Positions 55,841-64,000 of a stretch of DNA of 64,000 nt are shown here, piece by piece. Source of the DNA: Methylotenera sp. G11 (GTDB lineage: Bacteria > Pseudomonadota > Gammaproteobacteria > Burkholderiales > Methylophilaceae); NCBI RefSeq assembly GCF_000799735.1, contig NZ_JUHH01000001.1, positions 310,001 through 374,000 on the forward strand, given 5' to 3'. A model generated the notes under the pieces. That model had not been told where the DNA came from, made no database searches, and was given only the letters and a program-made list of their open reading frames with translations. How positions within the stretch are numbered: the stretch's first letter is position 1; the number at the start of each line of letters is the position of its first letter. The position numbers were made by a program, and so were the translations under genes.

Positions 55841-57385
55841 ATGTGTGGAATTATAGGCATCGTAGGTAAAAATCCAGTCAATCAGCTGTTGTATGATGGC
55901 TTGCTGGTGCTGCAGCACAGGGGACAGGATGCGGCGGGCATCGTCACCTGTGACGGCAATACGTTTTTTATGCACAAAAACAATGGCCTGGTCAAAGATG
56001 TATTCCAGACCCGTCATATGCGTAACCTGGTGGGCAATGCAGGCATTGCGCATGTGCGTTACCCAACCGCAGGCTCATCCAATGCGGCTGAAGCGCAGCC
56101 GTTTTACGTGAACTCCCCATTTGGCATTGTGTTAGGCCATAACGGTAACCTGACTAACTCGGAACAGCTGAAATCTGAAATGTTCCGTCAGGATTTACGT
56201 CACATTAATACCAACTCTGATTCTGAAGTGTTGCTAAACGTGCTGGCACACGAAATTGAAAAAACATCACGCAATGCTGTGTTGAATACAGACATGGCGT
56301 TTGATGCGGTTGCCGGCGTGCACAAGCGCTGCAAGGGCGCTTATGCAGTGGTGGCGATGATTGCCAATTTCGGCTTGCTGGCTTTCCGTGATCCTAATGG
56401 CATTCGCCCGCTGGTGATCGGTAAAAGTGAAACTGACAAAGGCACTGAATACATGGTGGCTTCTGAGAGCGTCGCGCTGGATGTGCTTGGTTTTCAGATG
56501 GTGCGCGATGTGGAGCCTGGTGAAGCGGTGTTCATCGATATGGACGGCAACTTTTTCTCTCGCCAATGTGCTGAAGATGCCAAATTGAATCCATGTATTT
56601 TCGAGTATGTGTATCTGGCGCGCCCTGATTCGGTGATCGATGGCGTATCTGTTTACCAGACGCGTCTGGATATGGGCAAAAGCCTGGCAGACAAGATCAA
56701 GCGCGAATGGGCTGATAAACAGATCGATGTGGTGATTCCTATCCCTGATACAAGCCGTCCCAGCGCGTTGCAGGTTGGTTTGGCACTAGGCCTGGATTAC
56801 CGTGAAGGGTTCATCAAGAACCGTTACATCGGCCGTACTTTCATTATGCCCGGCCAGGCATTAAGGAAAAAATCCGTACGCCAAAAACTCAACCCTATCG
56901 GCATTGAGTTCAAAGGCAAAAACGTATTGCTGGTGGATGACTCAATCGTGCGTGGTACGACCTCGCAGCAAATTGTACAGATGGCACGCGATGCCGGAGC
57001 CAACAAGGTTTATTTTGCATCTGCGGCACCTCCGGTACGTTTCCCTAATGTGTATGGCATTGATATGCCCAGCCGTGACGAATTGCTGGCAACCGGCCGC
57101 AGCGATGAAGAAATCTGCAAGGAAATCGGCGCCGATGCACTGATTTACCAGGATCTGGATGCCTTGATTGCTGACGTTAAATTCAGGAATCCGAAAATCA
57201 AGAACTTTGATTGTTCTTGCTTTGATGGCAAATATGTGACCGGAGACATCACTGAGACTTACCTGGCGAAAATCGAATCCGCACGGGCTGATGGAAAGAA
57301 AGGCCAGAAACCGGCGAACTCCATTACGCAGCTTGATCTGAACCTGATCAATACCAATGACCTGCAAGTGGAAGAGAGTGCGTGA
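55841..57385 (+). CDS. purF: Amidophosphoribosyltransferase
   Basis: Commits PRPP to purine synthesis using glutamine. The Ntn-hydrolase nucleophile is Cys2 (MCGIIGIVG), exposed by removing Met1, so no propeptide. [12 protein letters not shown], then the PRPP-site [15 protein letters not shown] and [18 protein letters not shown]. 514 residues, the E. coli-type without an iron-sulphur cluster. Followed by a terminator. Confidence 0.98.
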   Translation: MCGIIGIVGKNPVNQLLYDGLLVLQHRGQDAAGIVTCDGNTFFMHKNNGLVKDVFQTRHMRNLVGNAGIAHVRYPTAGSSNAAEAQPFYVNSPFGIVLGHNGNLTNSEQLKSEMFRQDLRHINTNSDSEVLLNVLAHEIEKTSRNAVLNTDMAFDAVAGVHKRCKGAYAVVAMIANFGLLAFRDPNGIRPLVIGKSETDKGTEYMVASESVALDVLGFQMVRDVEPGEAVFIDMDGNFFSRQCAEDAKLNPCIFEYVYLARPDSVIDGVSVYQTRLDMGKSLADKIKREWADKQIDVVIPIPDTSRPSALQVGLALGLDYREGFIKNRYIGRTFIMPGQALRKKSVRQKLNPIGIEFKGKNVLLVDDSIVRGTTSQQIVQMARDAGANKVYFASAAPPVRFPNVYGIDMPSRDELLATGRSDEEICKEIGADALIYQDLDALIADVKFRNPKIKNFDCSCFDGKYVTGDITETYLAKIESARADGKKGQKPANSITQLDLNLINTNDLQVEESA

Positions 57386-57528
57386 ATATTATCCAGGATT
57401 TAGTCCGGCAGCACTTGACTCTGTGTTGCTGGAGTACTAACATGAAATTGCGCTGATTTGAGTTTGCCAACATTAATCAAGGCCACACTCAGCTTGCGGG
57501 CGCATTATAAATACAGCTAAAGCGAGTA

Positions 57529-57570
57529 AAAAAAGACCCGTTTTAGCTTCGCGCTTCAGCGGGTTTTTTA
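57529..57570 (+). terminator. Terminator between purF and metZ
   Basis: An A-run, ACCCG, a loop with an internal TAGC/GCTT pairing, CGGGT and a T6 run, just before metZ; the outer stem is 5-6 bp. Located about 150 bases after the purF stop codon, so purF mRNA would have a long 3' end. Confidence 0.65.
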
Positions 57571-57594
57571 TTATCCAGACAGATTGAGAACAAT

Positions 57595-58782
57595 ATGAAC
57601 GACACACAATATTATCCTGAAACATTAAGCGTGCGTGCCGGCACTGAGTCGACAGAGTATGGAGAGAATTCCGAAGCGCTGTTCCTGAACTCCAGTTTCA
57701 GGTTCAAAAGCGCAGCACAGGCAGCTGCGCGTTTCGGCGGCACCGAGCCTGGCAATATTTATTCCCGCTTCACAAACCCGACTGTGACCATGTTCCAGAA
57801 TAAACTGGCTGCGCTCGAGGGGGCTGAGCAATGTGTTGCCACATCAAGCGGTATGTCTGCAATTCTGGCTTGCGTCATGGGCTTGTGCTCGGCCGGTGAT
57901 CATGTGGTGGCATCACGCAGTATTTTTGGCACCAGCGTGCAGCTGTTTGGTAATATCCTCAAACGCTGGGGCCTGAATGTCACGTTTGTTTCACTGACCG
58001 ATCCTGCTGAATGGCAGGCAGCCATTACTGACAAAACCAGGCTGTTTTTTGTGGAAACGCCTTCCAACCCCATGACTGAGGTTTGTGATATCCGGGTGCT
58101 GGCAGACGTTGCACATGCAGCAGGCGCTTATCTGGTTGTGGACAATTGTTTCTGCACACCGGCAATTCAGCGGCCTTTGGCGTTGGGGGCTGATATCGTC
58201 ATTCACTCTGCCACCAAGTATATTGACGGACAAGGGCGTTGTCTTGGCGGTGCTGTATTGGGTTCGAAAGCTTTAATGGAGCCGGTGTATGGTTTCTTGC
58301 GTACTGCAGGCGTGACGATGAGCGCATTCAATGCCTGGGTGTTTTTAAAAGGGCTGGAAACTTTGCATGTGCGTATGGAAGCCCATGCTAAAAATGCGCT
58401 GGCATTGGCAAGCTGGCTGGAAACGCAGCCTTGGGTCGCTCGTGTGCATTACCCGGGCCTGGCGTCGCATCCGCAGCATGCACTGGCTATGCGCCAGCAA
58501 ACCAGCGGCGGCGGTATCGTTACGTTCGAAGTGAAGCCCAGGGCAGGGCAAACACCGCAGGAAGCGGCATGGGCGCTGATAGATGCTACGCAGCTGATCT
58601 CGATCACGGCTAACCTTGGTGATGCCAAAAGCACGATTACGCACCCGGCTTCCACAACGCATAGCCGGGTCACTGCTGAAGCGCGTGCAACCGCGGGCAT
58701 TACCGATGGTCTAGTGAGGATTGCGGTCGGGCTGGAGCATATTGAAGACTTGAAAGCGGATTTGGCGCTGTTAACTGCATAA
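57595..58782 (+). CDS. metZ: O-succinylhomoserine sulfhydrylase
   Basis: Cys/Met-metabolism PLP enzyme of 395 residues making homocysteine directly from O-succinylhomoserine and sulphide. Substrate region YSRFTNPTVTMFQNKLAALE, the PLP lysine in HSATKYIDGQGRCLGG, and DNCFCTPAIQRPLALG. The position behind purF is conserved in Betaproteobacteria. Could in principle use O-acetylhomoserine; the gene order favours the MetZ name. Confidence 0.94.
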   Translation: MNDTQYYPETLSVRAGTESTEYGENSEALFLNSSFRFKSAAQAAARFGGTEPGNIYSRFTNPTVTMFQNKLAALEGAEQCVATSSGMSAILACVMGLCSAGDHVVASRSIFGTSVQLFGNILKRWGLNVTFVSLTDPAEWQAAITDKTRLFFVETPSNPMTEVCDIRVLADVAHAAGAYLVVDNCFCTPAIQRPLALGADIVIHSATKYIDGQGRCLGGAVLGSKALMEPVYGFLRTAGVTMSAFNAWVFLKGLETLHVRMEAHAKNALALASWLETQPWVARVHYPGLASHPQHALAMRQQTSGGGIVTFEVKPRAGQTPQEAAWALIDATQLISITANLGDAKSTITHPASTTHSRVTAEARATAGITDGLVRIAVGLEHIEDLKADLALLTA

Positions 58783-58849
58783 GCAGTTTAATGGATGTCT
58801 GTGCCGTTTTTATGTCTTGATTTGCTGGTTGCAGTTGATGTAGATCTTT

Positions 58850-58882
58850 AAAAAACCAGGGTAATCCTACCCTGGTTTTTTT
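58850..58882 (+). terminator. Terminator after metZ
   Basis: AACCAGGGTA and TACCCTGGTT form a perfect 10-bp stem with an ATCC loop, flanked by A6 and T7. Bidirectional type. Confidence 0.92.
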
Positions 58883-58937
58883 ACGTGGCGAACAATGCTA
58901 AAAGTATGCTTGAAACCGTTAATTTACGCGCTATTCA

Positions 58938-58946
58938 TGCTAAAAT
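58938..58946 (+). promoter_or_regulatory. Extended -10 promoter of gyrA
   Basis: TGCTAAAAT: a TG one base before TAAAAT, 38 bases upstream of the gyrA ATG, in front of an AT-rich leader. The -35 region is weak, which fits an extended -10 promoter. Confidence 0.45.
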
Positions 58947-58983
58947 TTGGGCAATATAAAAACCATTAAAAGTCAGTCAAAAT

Positions 58984-61596
58984 ATGGATCAATTCGCTAA
59001 AGAAACCCTGCCGATTAGTTTAGAAGATGAAATGCGTCGGTCTTACCTTGATTATGCGATGAGCGTAATCGTGGGGCGTGCATTGCCAGATGTGCGTGAC
59101 GGTCTGAAACCGGTGCATCGCCGCGTTTTATACGCGATGCATGAGTTATCCAACGATTATAATAAACCTTATAAAAAATCCGCACGTATTGTCGGTGACG
59201 TCATCGGTAAGTACCATCCTCATGGCGATACGGCTGTTTACGATACCATCGTGCGCATGGCACAGGATTTCTCGCTGCGCTACATGCTGGTGGATGGCCA
59301 GGGTAACTTCGGTTCTGTGGATGGCGACAACGCTGCGGCGATGCGTTATACCGAAATCCGCATGGCGAAAATCGCACATGAGTTATTAGCGGATATCGAT
59401 AAGGAAACCGTTGATTTCGGCCCTAACTATGACGGATCCGAAAATGAGCCGCTCATCATGCCGGCACGTATCCCCAACCTGCTGATTAACGGCAGCTCCG
59501 GTATTGCAGTGGGTATGGCGACCAATATTCCGCCGCATAACCTGAATGAAGTGCTGGATGCCTGTTTTGCGCTGCTTAAAAACCCTGAAACAACCGTTGA
59601 CGAGCTGATTGAGCTGGTGCCGGCGCCTGACTTCCCGACGGCGGGTATTATTTACGGTACCGCAGGAGTCAAGGAAGGTTATCGCACCGGCCGCGGCCGC
59701 GTGGTGATGCGTGGGCGTACGCACTTTGAAGATATGGATAAAGGCGGGCGCCAATCCATCATCATTGATGAATTGCCATATCAGGTGAACAAGAAAACGC
59801 TGATTGAGAAAATCGCCGAGCTTGTTAACGAGAAGAAGATCGAAGGTATTTCTGACCTGCGCGATGAATCTGACAAATCAGGCATGCGCGTTGTGATTGA
59901 ACTCAAGCGCGGCGAAGTGCCTGAAGTCGTGCTTAACAACCTCTATAAACAGACCCAGCTGCAAGATACCTTCGGCATGAACATGGTGGCATTGCTTGAT
60001 GGCCAGCCGCGCCTGCTTAACCTTAAGCAGATGCTGGAAGCATTCCTGCGTCATCGCCGCGAAGTGGTGACACGCCGTACCGTATTCGAGCTGCGCAAAG
60101 CGCGCGAACGTGGACATGTGCTGGAAGGCCTGGCCGTAGCGCTCGCAAATGTCGATGAGATGATTGCTATCATCAAAGCTGCGCCAACACCGCCGGAAGC
60201 CAAAAAAGACTTGATGGCCAAAGCCTGGCATTCGCCAGTGGTGGAAGAGATGCTGAAACGTGCGGCGATGGAAGCAGCACGTCCGGAAGGCTTGGCAGTT
60301 GACTTCGGGTTGACGCCAGGCGGCTACAAACTAAGTGATGTACAGGCGCAGGAAATCCTGCAGATGCGTCTGCAGCGCCTGACCGGCCTTGAGCAGGACA
60401 AGATCGTCAATGAATACAAAGAGATCATGGATGTGATCGCTGACCTGCTGGATATTCTAGCCAATGCATCACGTGTGACTGCAATCATCGTTGATGAACT
60501 CACTGAAATCAAAAAACAGTTCGGGGATAAACGCCGCAGTGAAATCGTGGCGAATGCCCAGGACCTGTCGCTGGAAGACCTGATTACGCCGCAGGATGTA
60601 GTCGTGACATTGTCACATACCGGCTATATCAAATCACAGCCGCTGGATGAGTACCGTTCGCAGAAGCGCGGTGGCCGAGGCAAGCAGGCGGCTGCAACGA
60701 AAGAAGATGACTTTATCGACAAGATGTTCGTGGCGAATACCCATGACTATATCCTGTGTTTCTCAAGCCGTGGCCGCGTGTACTGGTTGAAAGTATATGA
60801 AGTACCGCAAGGCAGCCGCGCCAGTCGCGGCAAGCCTATCATTAACCTGTTCCCGCTGGAGGAAGGCGAAAAAATCAATGCCATACTTTCAGTAAAAGAG
60901 TTCGATGAGAACCGCTTCATCTTTATGGCCACATCATTGGGCACGGTCAAGAAAACTGCGCTGACTGAGTTCGCCAACCCGCGTAAATCCGGCATTATCG
61001 CGATCAACCTGGACGAAGGTGACTACTTGATCGGTGCTGAGATCACCAATGGCAACGATGACATCGTGCTGGTTTCCAGCGGCGGTAAAGCGGTGTGGTT
61101 CGATGAGGAAGAAGTGCGTGAAATGGGGCGCGCCACACGTGGCGTGCGCGGCATGAAACTCGCGCCTGAGCAGCAGGTGCTGTCGTTGCTGATCGCGCAG
61201 GATGACCAGCAGACCGTGCTGGTTGCTACAGAAAACGGCTACGGGAAACGTACCGTGTTAGCGGATTTCCGTCATTCCGGCCGTGGTACGCAAGGCGTCA
61301 AAGCGATTGCGGTAAGTGAGCGTAATGGCCTGGTCGTAGCAGCGAAACTCGTGAATGATGAAGATGAAATTATGCTGATCACTACGGGCGGCGTGTTGAT
61401 CCGTACCCGTGTGAAAGAGATCCGTGAACTGGGGCGTGCAACGCAAGGCGTGACACTGATCAACCTCGGTGATGGCGAAAAACTTTCCGGTATCGAGAAA
61501 ATAGTTGAAACAGACGATGAAGATAGCGCTGAGGATGTGATTGAAGGCGACGCAGGTGATGCAGCTGCAGGTGATGCAGAACCGCAGGATCAATAA
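58984..61596 (+). CDS. gyrA: DNA gyrase subunit A
   Basis: Cuts and rejoins DNA to introduce negative supercoils. Catalytic Tyr122 in [11 protein letters not shown]; quinolone-resistance region with Gly81, Thr83 and Asp87 ([16 protein letters not shown]). Thr at 83 is the wild-type state in several bacteria, where E. coli has Ser. The C-terminal pinwheel carries the GyrA box QKRGGRGK, and the tail is very acidic ([14 protein letters not shown]). 870 residues. Own promoter, first of gyrA-serC-pheA-hisC. Confidence 0.98.
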   Translation: MDQFAKETLPISLEDEMRRSYLDYAMSVIVGRALPDVRDGLKPVHRRVLYAMHELSNDYNKPYKKSARIVGDVIGKYHPHGDTAVYDTIVRMAQDFSLRYMLVDGQGNFGSVDGDNAAAMRYTEIRMAKIAHELLADIDKETVDFGPNYDGSENEPLIMPARIPNLLINGSSGIAVGMATNIPPHNLNEVLDACFALLKNPETTVDELIELVPAPDFPTAGIIYGTAGVKEGYRTGRGRVVMRGRTHFEDMDKGGRQSIIIDELPYQVNKKTLIEKIAELVNEKKIEGISDLRDESDKSGMRVVIELKRGEVPEVVLNNLYKQTQLQDTFGMNMVALLDGQPRLLNLKQMLEAFLRHRREVVTRRTVFELRKARERGHVLEGLAVALANVDEMIAIIKAAPTPPEAKKDLMAKAWHSPVVEEMLKRAAMEAARPEGLAVDFGLTPGGYKLSDVQAQEILQMRLQRLTGLEQDKIVNEYKEIMDVIADLLDILANASRVTAIIVDELTEIKKQFGDKRRSEIVANAQDLSLEDLITPQDVVVTLSHTGYIKSQPLDEYRSQKRGGRGKQAAATKEDDFIDKMFVANTHDYILCFSSRGRVYWLKVYEVPQGSRASRGKPIINLFPLEEGEKINAILSVKEFDENRFIFMATSLGTVKKTALTEFANPRKSGIIAINLDEGDYLIGAEITNGNDDIVLVSSGGKAVWFDEEEVREMGRATRGVRGMKLAPEQQVLSLLIAQDDQQTVLVATENGYGKRTVLADFRHSGRGTQGVKAIAVSERNGLVVAAKLVNDEDEIMLITTGGVLIRTRVKEIRELGRATQGVTLINLGDGEKLSGIEKIVETDDEDSAEDVIEGDAGDAAAGDAEPQDQ

Positions 61597-61662
61597 GCGT
61601 TTTTACTTTCTGGGATTGGCTATCAATTTAGCTGAGATTTAAAAATAAGGTTTAAGTAATCA

Positions 61663-62739
61663 ATGAGACAAATTTATAATTTTTCTGCGGGTCCTGCCGT
61701 ATTGCCAAAACCCGTGCTTGAGCGTGCGCAGGCGGAGATGCTGGACTGGCACGGCTCCGGTATGAGCGTGATGGAAATGTCGCATCGCGGGAAGGAATTT
61801 ACCAGTATCCTGGCCAAGACCGAGGCGGATTTACGTACTTTGCTCAATATTCCGCAGAACTACAAAGTGCTTTTTCTGCAAGGTGGCGCGATTGCGGAAA
61901 ACGCCGTAATCCCGATGAACCTGCTGAATGGCGGCGAGGCTGACTATGCCGTAACCGGTGCATGGTCCAAACGCAGCGTGGAAGATGCCAGCGCTTACGG
62001 CAAGATTAATGTCGCGGCAAGCAGTGAAGCCGATAAGTTCACACATGTGCCCACATTCGATACCTGGAAACTGAACCGGAATGCACAGTACCTGCATATC
62101 TGTACCAACGAAACCATTAACGGGGTTGAGTTCGATGGCCTGCCTGATGCCGGGGATGTGCCTATTGTGGCTGATATGTCTTCGCACATACTTTCCAGGC
62201 CTATCGATGTAACGCAGTATGGCGTTATTTATGGCGGTGCCCAGAAAAATATCGGCCCGGCAGGTTTGTGTATTGTGATCGTACGTGAAGACCTTCTGGG
62301 TAAGGCGTCGCCGCAGACCCCAGCAGTGTTCAACTGGAAAACGCAGGCTGAAAACCAGTCCATGATCAATACGCCACCAACTTATAGCATTTATATTGCT
62401 GGCCTGGTGTTTGAGTGGCTGCTGGAGCAGGGCGGTGTGGCCGAAATCGAGAAGCAGAATATCGCCAAGGCAAAATTACTTTACGATTATATTGATAGCA
62501 CTGATTTTTACCGGAATAATGTTGCGATCAATAACCGTTCACGCATGAATATCCCTTTTTTCCTGAAAGATGAATCGCTGAACGATGCGTTCCTGAAAGG
62601 AGCGGAAGCGAATGGCCTGCTGCAGTTGAAAGGCCACCGTATGGTAGGCGGTATGCGCGCCTCTATTTATAATGCGATGCCGATCGAGGGTGTGCAAGCC
62701 TTGGTCAGCTATATGAAAGCCTTTGAAAGCGCACACTAG
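61663..62739 (+). CDS. serC: Phosphoserine aminotransferase
   Basis: PLP enzyme making phosphoserine, and 4-phosphohydroxythreonine for pyridoxal synthesis. Start [23 protein letters not shown] lysine in [20 protein letters not shown], and the C-terminal [16 protein letters not shown]. 358 residues. Two bases before pheA. Confidence 0.97.
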   Translation: MRQIYNFSAGPAVLPKPVLERAQAEMLDWHGSGMSVMEMSHRGKEFTSILAKTEADLRTLLNIPQNYKVLFLQGGAIAENAVIPMNLLNGGEADYAVTGAWSKRSVEDASAYGKINVAASSEADKFTHVPTFDTWKLNRNAQYLHICTNETINGVEFDGLPDAGDVPIVADMSSHILSRPIDVTQYGVIYGGAQKNIGPAGLCIVIVREDLLGKASPQTPAVFNWKTQAENQSMINTPPTYSIYIAGLVFEWLLEQGGVAEIEKQNIAKAKLLYDYIDSTDFYRNNVAINNRSRMNIPFFLKDESLNDAFLKGAEANGLLQLKGHRMVGGMRASIYNAMPIEGVQALVSYMKAFESAH

Positions 62740-62741
62740 AA

Positions 62742-63839
62742 ATGTCAGATATGCAGCCATCAAACAAACTGAAGCAGCACCGTGATCAAATCGATGCCAT
62801 TGATGAGCAGATACTCAAACTTGTCAATGACCGGGCAAGCCATGCCCGCCATATCGGCGAACTCAAGGATGACGGTGTCATCTATCGCCCTGAGCGTGAG
62901 GCACAGGTGCTGCGGCGGTTAGTTGAACACAATAACGGCCCGTTACCGGCAGAGTCGGTTACCAATATATTCCGCAGCATCATGTCTAACTGCCGTGCGC
63001 TGGAAAAAGAACTCACTGTTGCATTCCTTGGCCCGCTAGGCACTTACAGCGAAGAAGCAGCGCTCAAGCAGTTTGGACAGGGACGGGGTGCTGTTGTCTG
63101 CGGCTCCATTGATGAAGTGTTCCGTTCCGTAGAATCCGGACAGGCAGATTACGGTATTGTGCCTGTAGAAAACTCCAATGAAGGCGCTGTGGGCTTAACG
63201 CTGGATCTGCTCTTGAGCAGCCCGCTGAAGATTTGTGGTGAGGTGACGATACCGATCCATCACTGCCTGCTTTCCGCCCAATCCGATATCAGCAGAATCA
63301 GGCATATTTTCTCTCATGCGCAGTCGCTTTCGCAGTGTCATGAATGGCTTAACCGGGTAATGCCCAATGTGACACGCGAGGCAGTTGTGAGCAACGCGCT
63401 TGCGGCACAGATGGCACATGACCTGGTGACTTCTGAGAATACTCCGGTCGCGGCAATCGCCAGCAAACGCGCAGCAGAACTGTTTAACCTGAATGTGCTC
63501 GCAGAAAACATAGAAGACGATCCCAAAAACACGACGCGTTTCCTGGTGCTTTCAAGCCATGGCGTTGCGCCATCCGGCCATGACAAAACCTCGCTGGTGA
63601 TGGCAACCAGGAATCAGCCCGGCGCCATTCTTGAATTGCTTATGCCATTGGCCGAGCATGGCGTAAGCATGACCAAGCTTGAATCTCGGCCATCAAAAGC
63701 CGGCATGTGGGAATATGTGTTCTACGTGGATATCGAAGGCCATGAGCAGAGCACGCATGTAGCAGCGGCAATCAGGGAAATCGCAAGCCGCGCCTCGTAC
63801 CTGAAGCATCTGGGCTCTTATCCTGCTGCTGTCGTATAA
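62742..63839 (+). CDS. pheA: Chorismate mutase/prephenate dehydratase
   Basis: Bifunctional P-protein of phenylalanine synthesis, 365 residues. An N-terminal AroQ mutase (about 10-90: DAIDEQILKLVNDRASHARH), the dehydratase (about 95-270: FLGPLGTYSEEAALKQFG, ending NTTRFLVL with the TRF catalytic motif), and an ACT domain (about 285-360) with the ESRP motif that senses phenylalanine. Starts two bases after serC, so translation is coupled. A feedback-inhibited enzyme by family. Confidence 0.97.
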   Translation: MSDMQPSNKLKQHRDQIDAIDEQILKLVNDRASHARHIGELKDDGVIYRPEREAQVLRRLVEHNNGPLPAESVTNIFRSIMSNCRALEKELTVAFLGPLGTYSEEAALKQFGQGRGAVVCGSIDEVFRSVESGQADYGIVPVENSNEGAVGLTLDLLLSSPLKICGEVTIPIHHCLLSAQSDISRIRHIFSHAQSLSQCHEWLNRVMPNVTREAVVSNALAAQMAHDLVTSENTPVAAIASKRAAELFNLNVLAENIEDDPKNTTRFLVLSSHGVAPSGHDKTSLVMATRNQPGAILELLMPLAEHGVSMTKLESRPSKAGMWEYVFYVDIEGHEQSTHVAAAIREIASRASYLKHLGSYPAAVV

Positions 63840-63889
63840 AAACTTAAAAGCGGTTCAAGCTTAACCATCCATTACATACTGACCTTAAA

Positions 63890-64000
63890 ATGACTATTCA
63901 AGCCCCAGCCTATATCCGTGAAATTGCACCATACCAAGGCGGAAAACCAATCACCGAACTTGCCCGCGAAATGGGGCTGCAAGTCGAAGACATCGTCAAG
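63890..64000 (+). CDS. hisC: Histidinol-phosphate aminotransferase, 5' part
   Basis: The first 37 codons: [20 protein letters not shown], the conserved HisC N-terminus, running off the window. In Betaproteobacteria the order pheA-hisC-tyrA-aroA is common, and HisC here may also serve aromatic amino acids. Only the start is visible. Confidence 0.9.
   Translation, partial: MTIQAPAYIREIAPYQGGKPITELAREMGLQVEDIVK

Overview
The window reads as chromosome of a betaproteobacterial methylotroph, most likely Methylophilaceae (Methylotenera/Methylophilus/Methylovorus type). Two things point there. The gene orders hfq-hflX-hflK-hflC-hisZ-purA, smpB/ratA-rnfH/DUF4124/guaB-guaA, leuCDB-asd-fimV-truA-trpFBA-accD-folC-cvpA-purF-metZ and gyrA-serC-pheA-hisC are betaproteobacterial. 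A four-gene archaeal-like cluster at 8.4-11.7 kb (AfpA/DmrX flavoprotein, DUF6513/dihydropteroate-synthase-like protein, DUF447 protein, MfnB-like synthase) belongs to the tetrahydromethanopterin/methylofuran C1-carrier pathway and is expected only in methylotrophs that oxidise formaldehyde through these cofactors. The assignment rests on recognition of families and synteny; no search was run.

Layout. 0-8.3 kb (+): gltX, hfq, hflX, hflK, hflC, a small DUF2065 membrane protein, hisZ and purA. 8.4-11.7 kb (+): the C1-cofactor cluster. 11.8-15.7 kb (+): an OmpA-type envelope protein with its own promoter and terminator, then the overlapping genes mtaD-ubiG-mupP/gph. 15.7-26.6 kb (-): recR, ybaB, dnaX, the 4.5S SRP RNA, recQ, an ABC-F ATPase, a nitroreductase overlapping a divergent GreB-like factor, guaA and guaB. 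26.8-30.4 kb: DUF4124 protein, rnfH, ratA, smpB, tmRNA (ssrA), and directly behind the tmRNA a decayed tyrosine-integrase fragment and an AT-rich outer-membrane barrel gene, which looks like the scar of an integrated element. 30.4-35.8 kb (-): a complete tripartite efflux operon (marR, outer-membrane factor, FUSC/AaeB, DUF1656/AaeX, HlyD/AaeA) with a candidate MarR operator inside the promoter. 36-38.5 kb: ynfA and an orphan cytoplasmic molybdopterin oxidoreductase. 38.9-64 kb (+): ppnP, yajQ, leuC, an entericidin-like lipoprotein, leuD, leuB, asd, fimV, an EcfT-like membrane protein, truA, trpF, trpB, trpA, accD, folC, a SPOR protein, cvpA, purF, metZ, gyrA, serC, pheA and the start of hisC.

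Most of the window is housekeeping: amino-acid, purine and cofactor synthesis, tRNA charging, trans-translation, replication and repair. The accessory or less understood parts are the C1-cofactor cluster, the ssrA-linked scar, the efflux operon with a possibly leaderless marR mRNA, the GreB-like protein with a changed tip loop, the EcfT-like orphan, and several structured gaps (before gltX, trpF-trpB, upstream of the nitroreductase gene, mopB-ppnP). I found no CRISPR array, no intact insertion sequence, no rRNA and no canonical tRNA gene. I did not find a clear, entirely new multi-gene system; the best leads are listed as findings.
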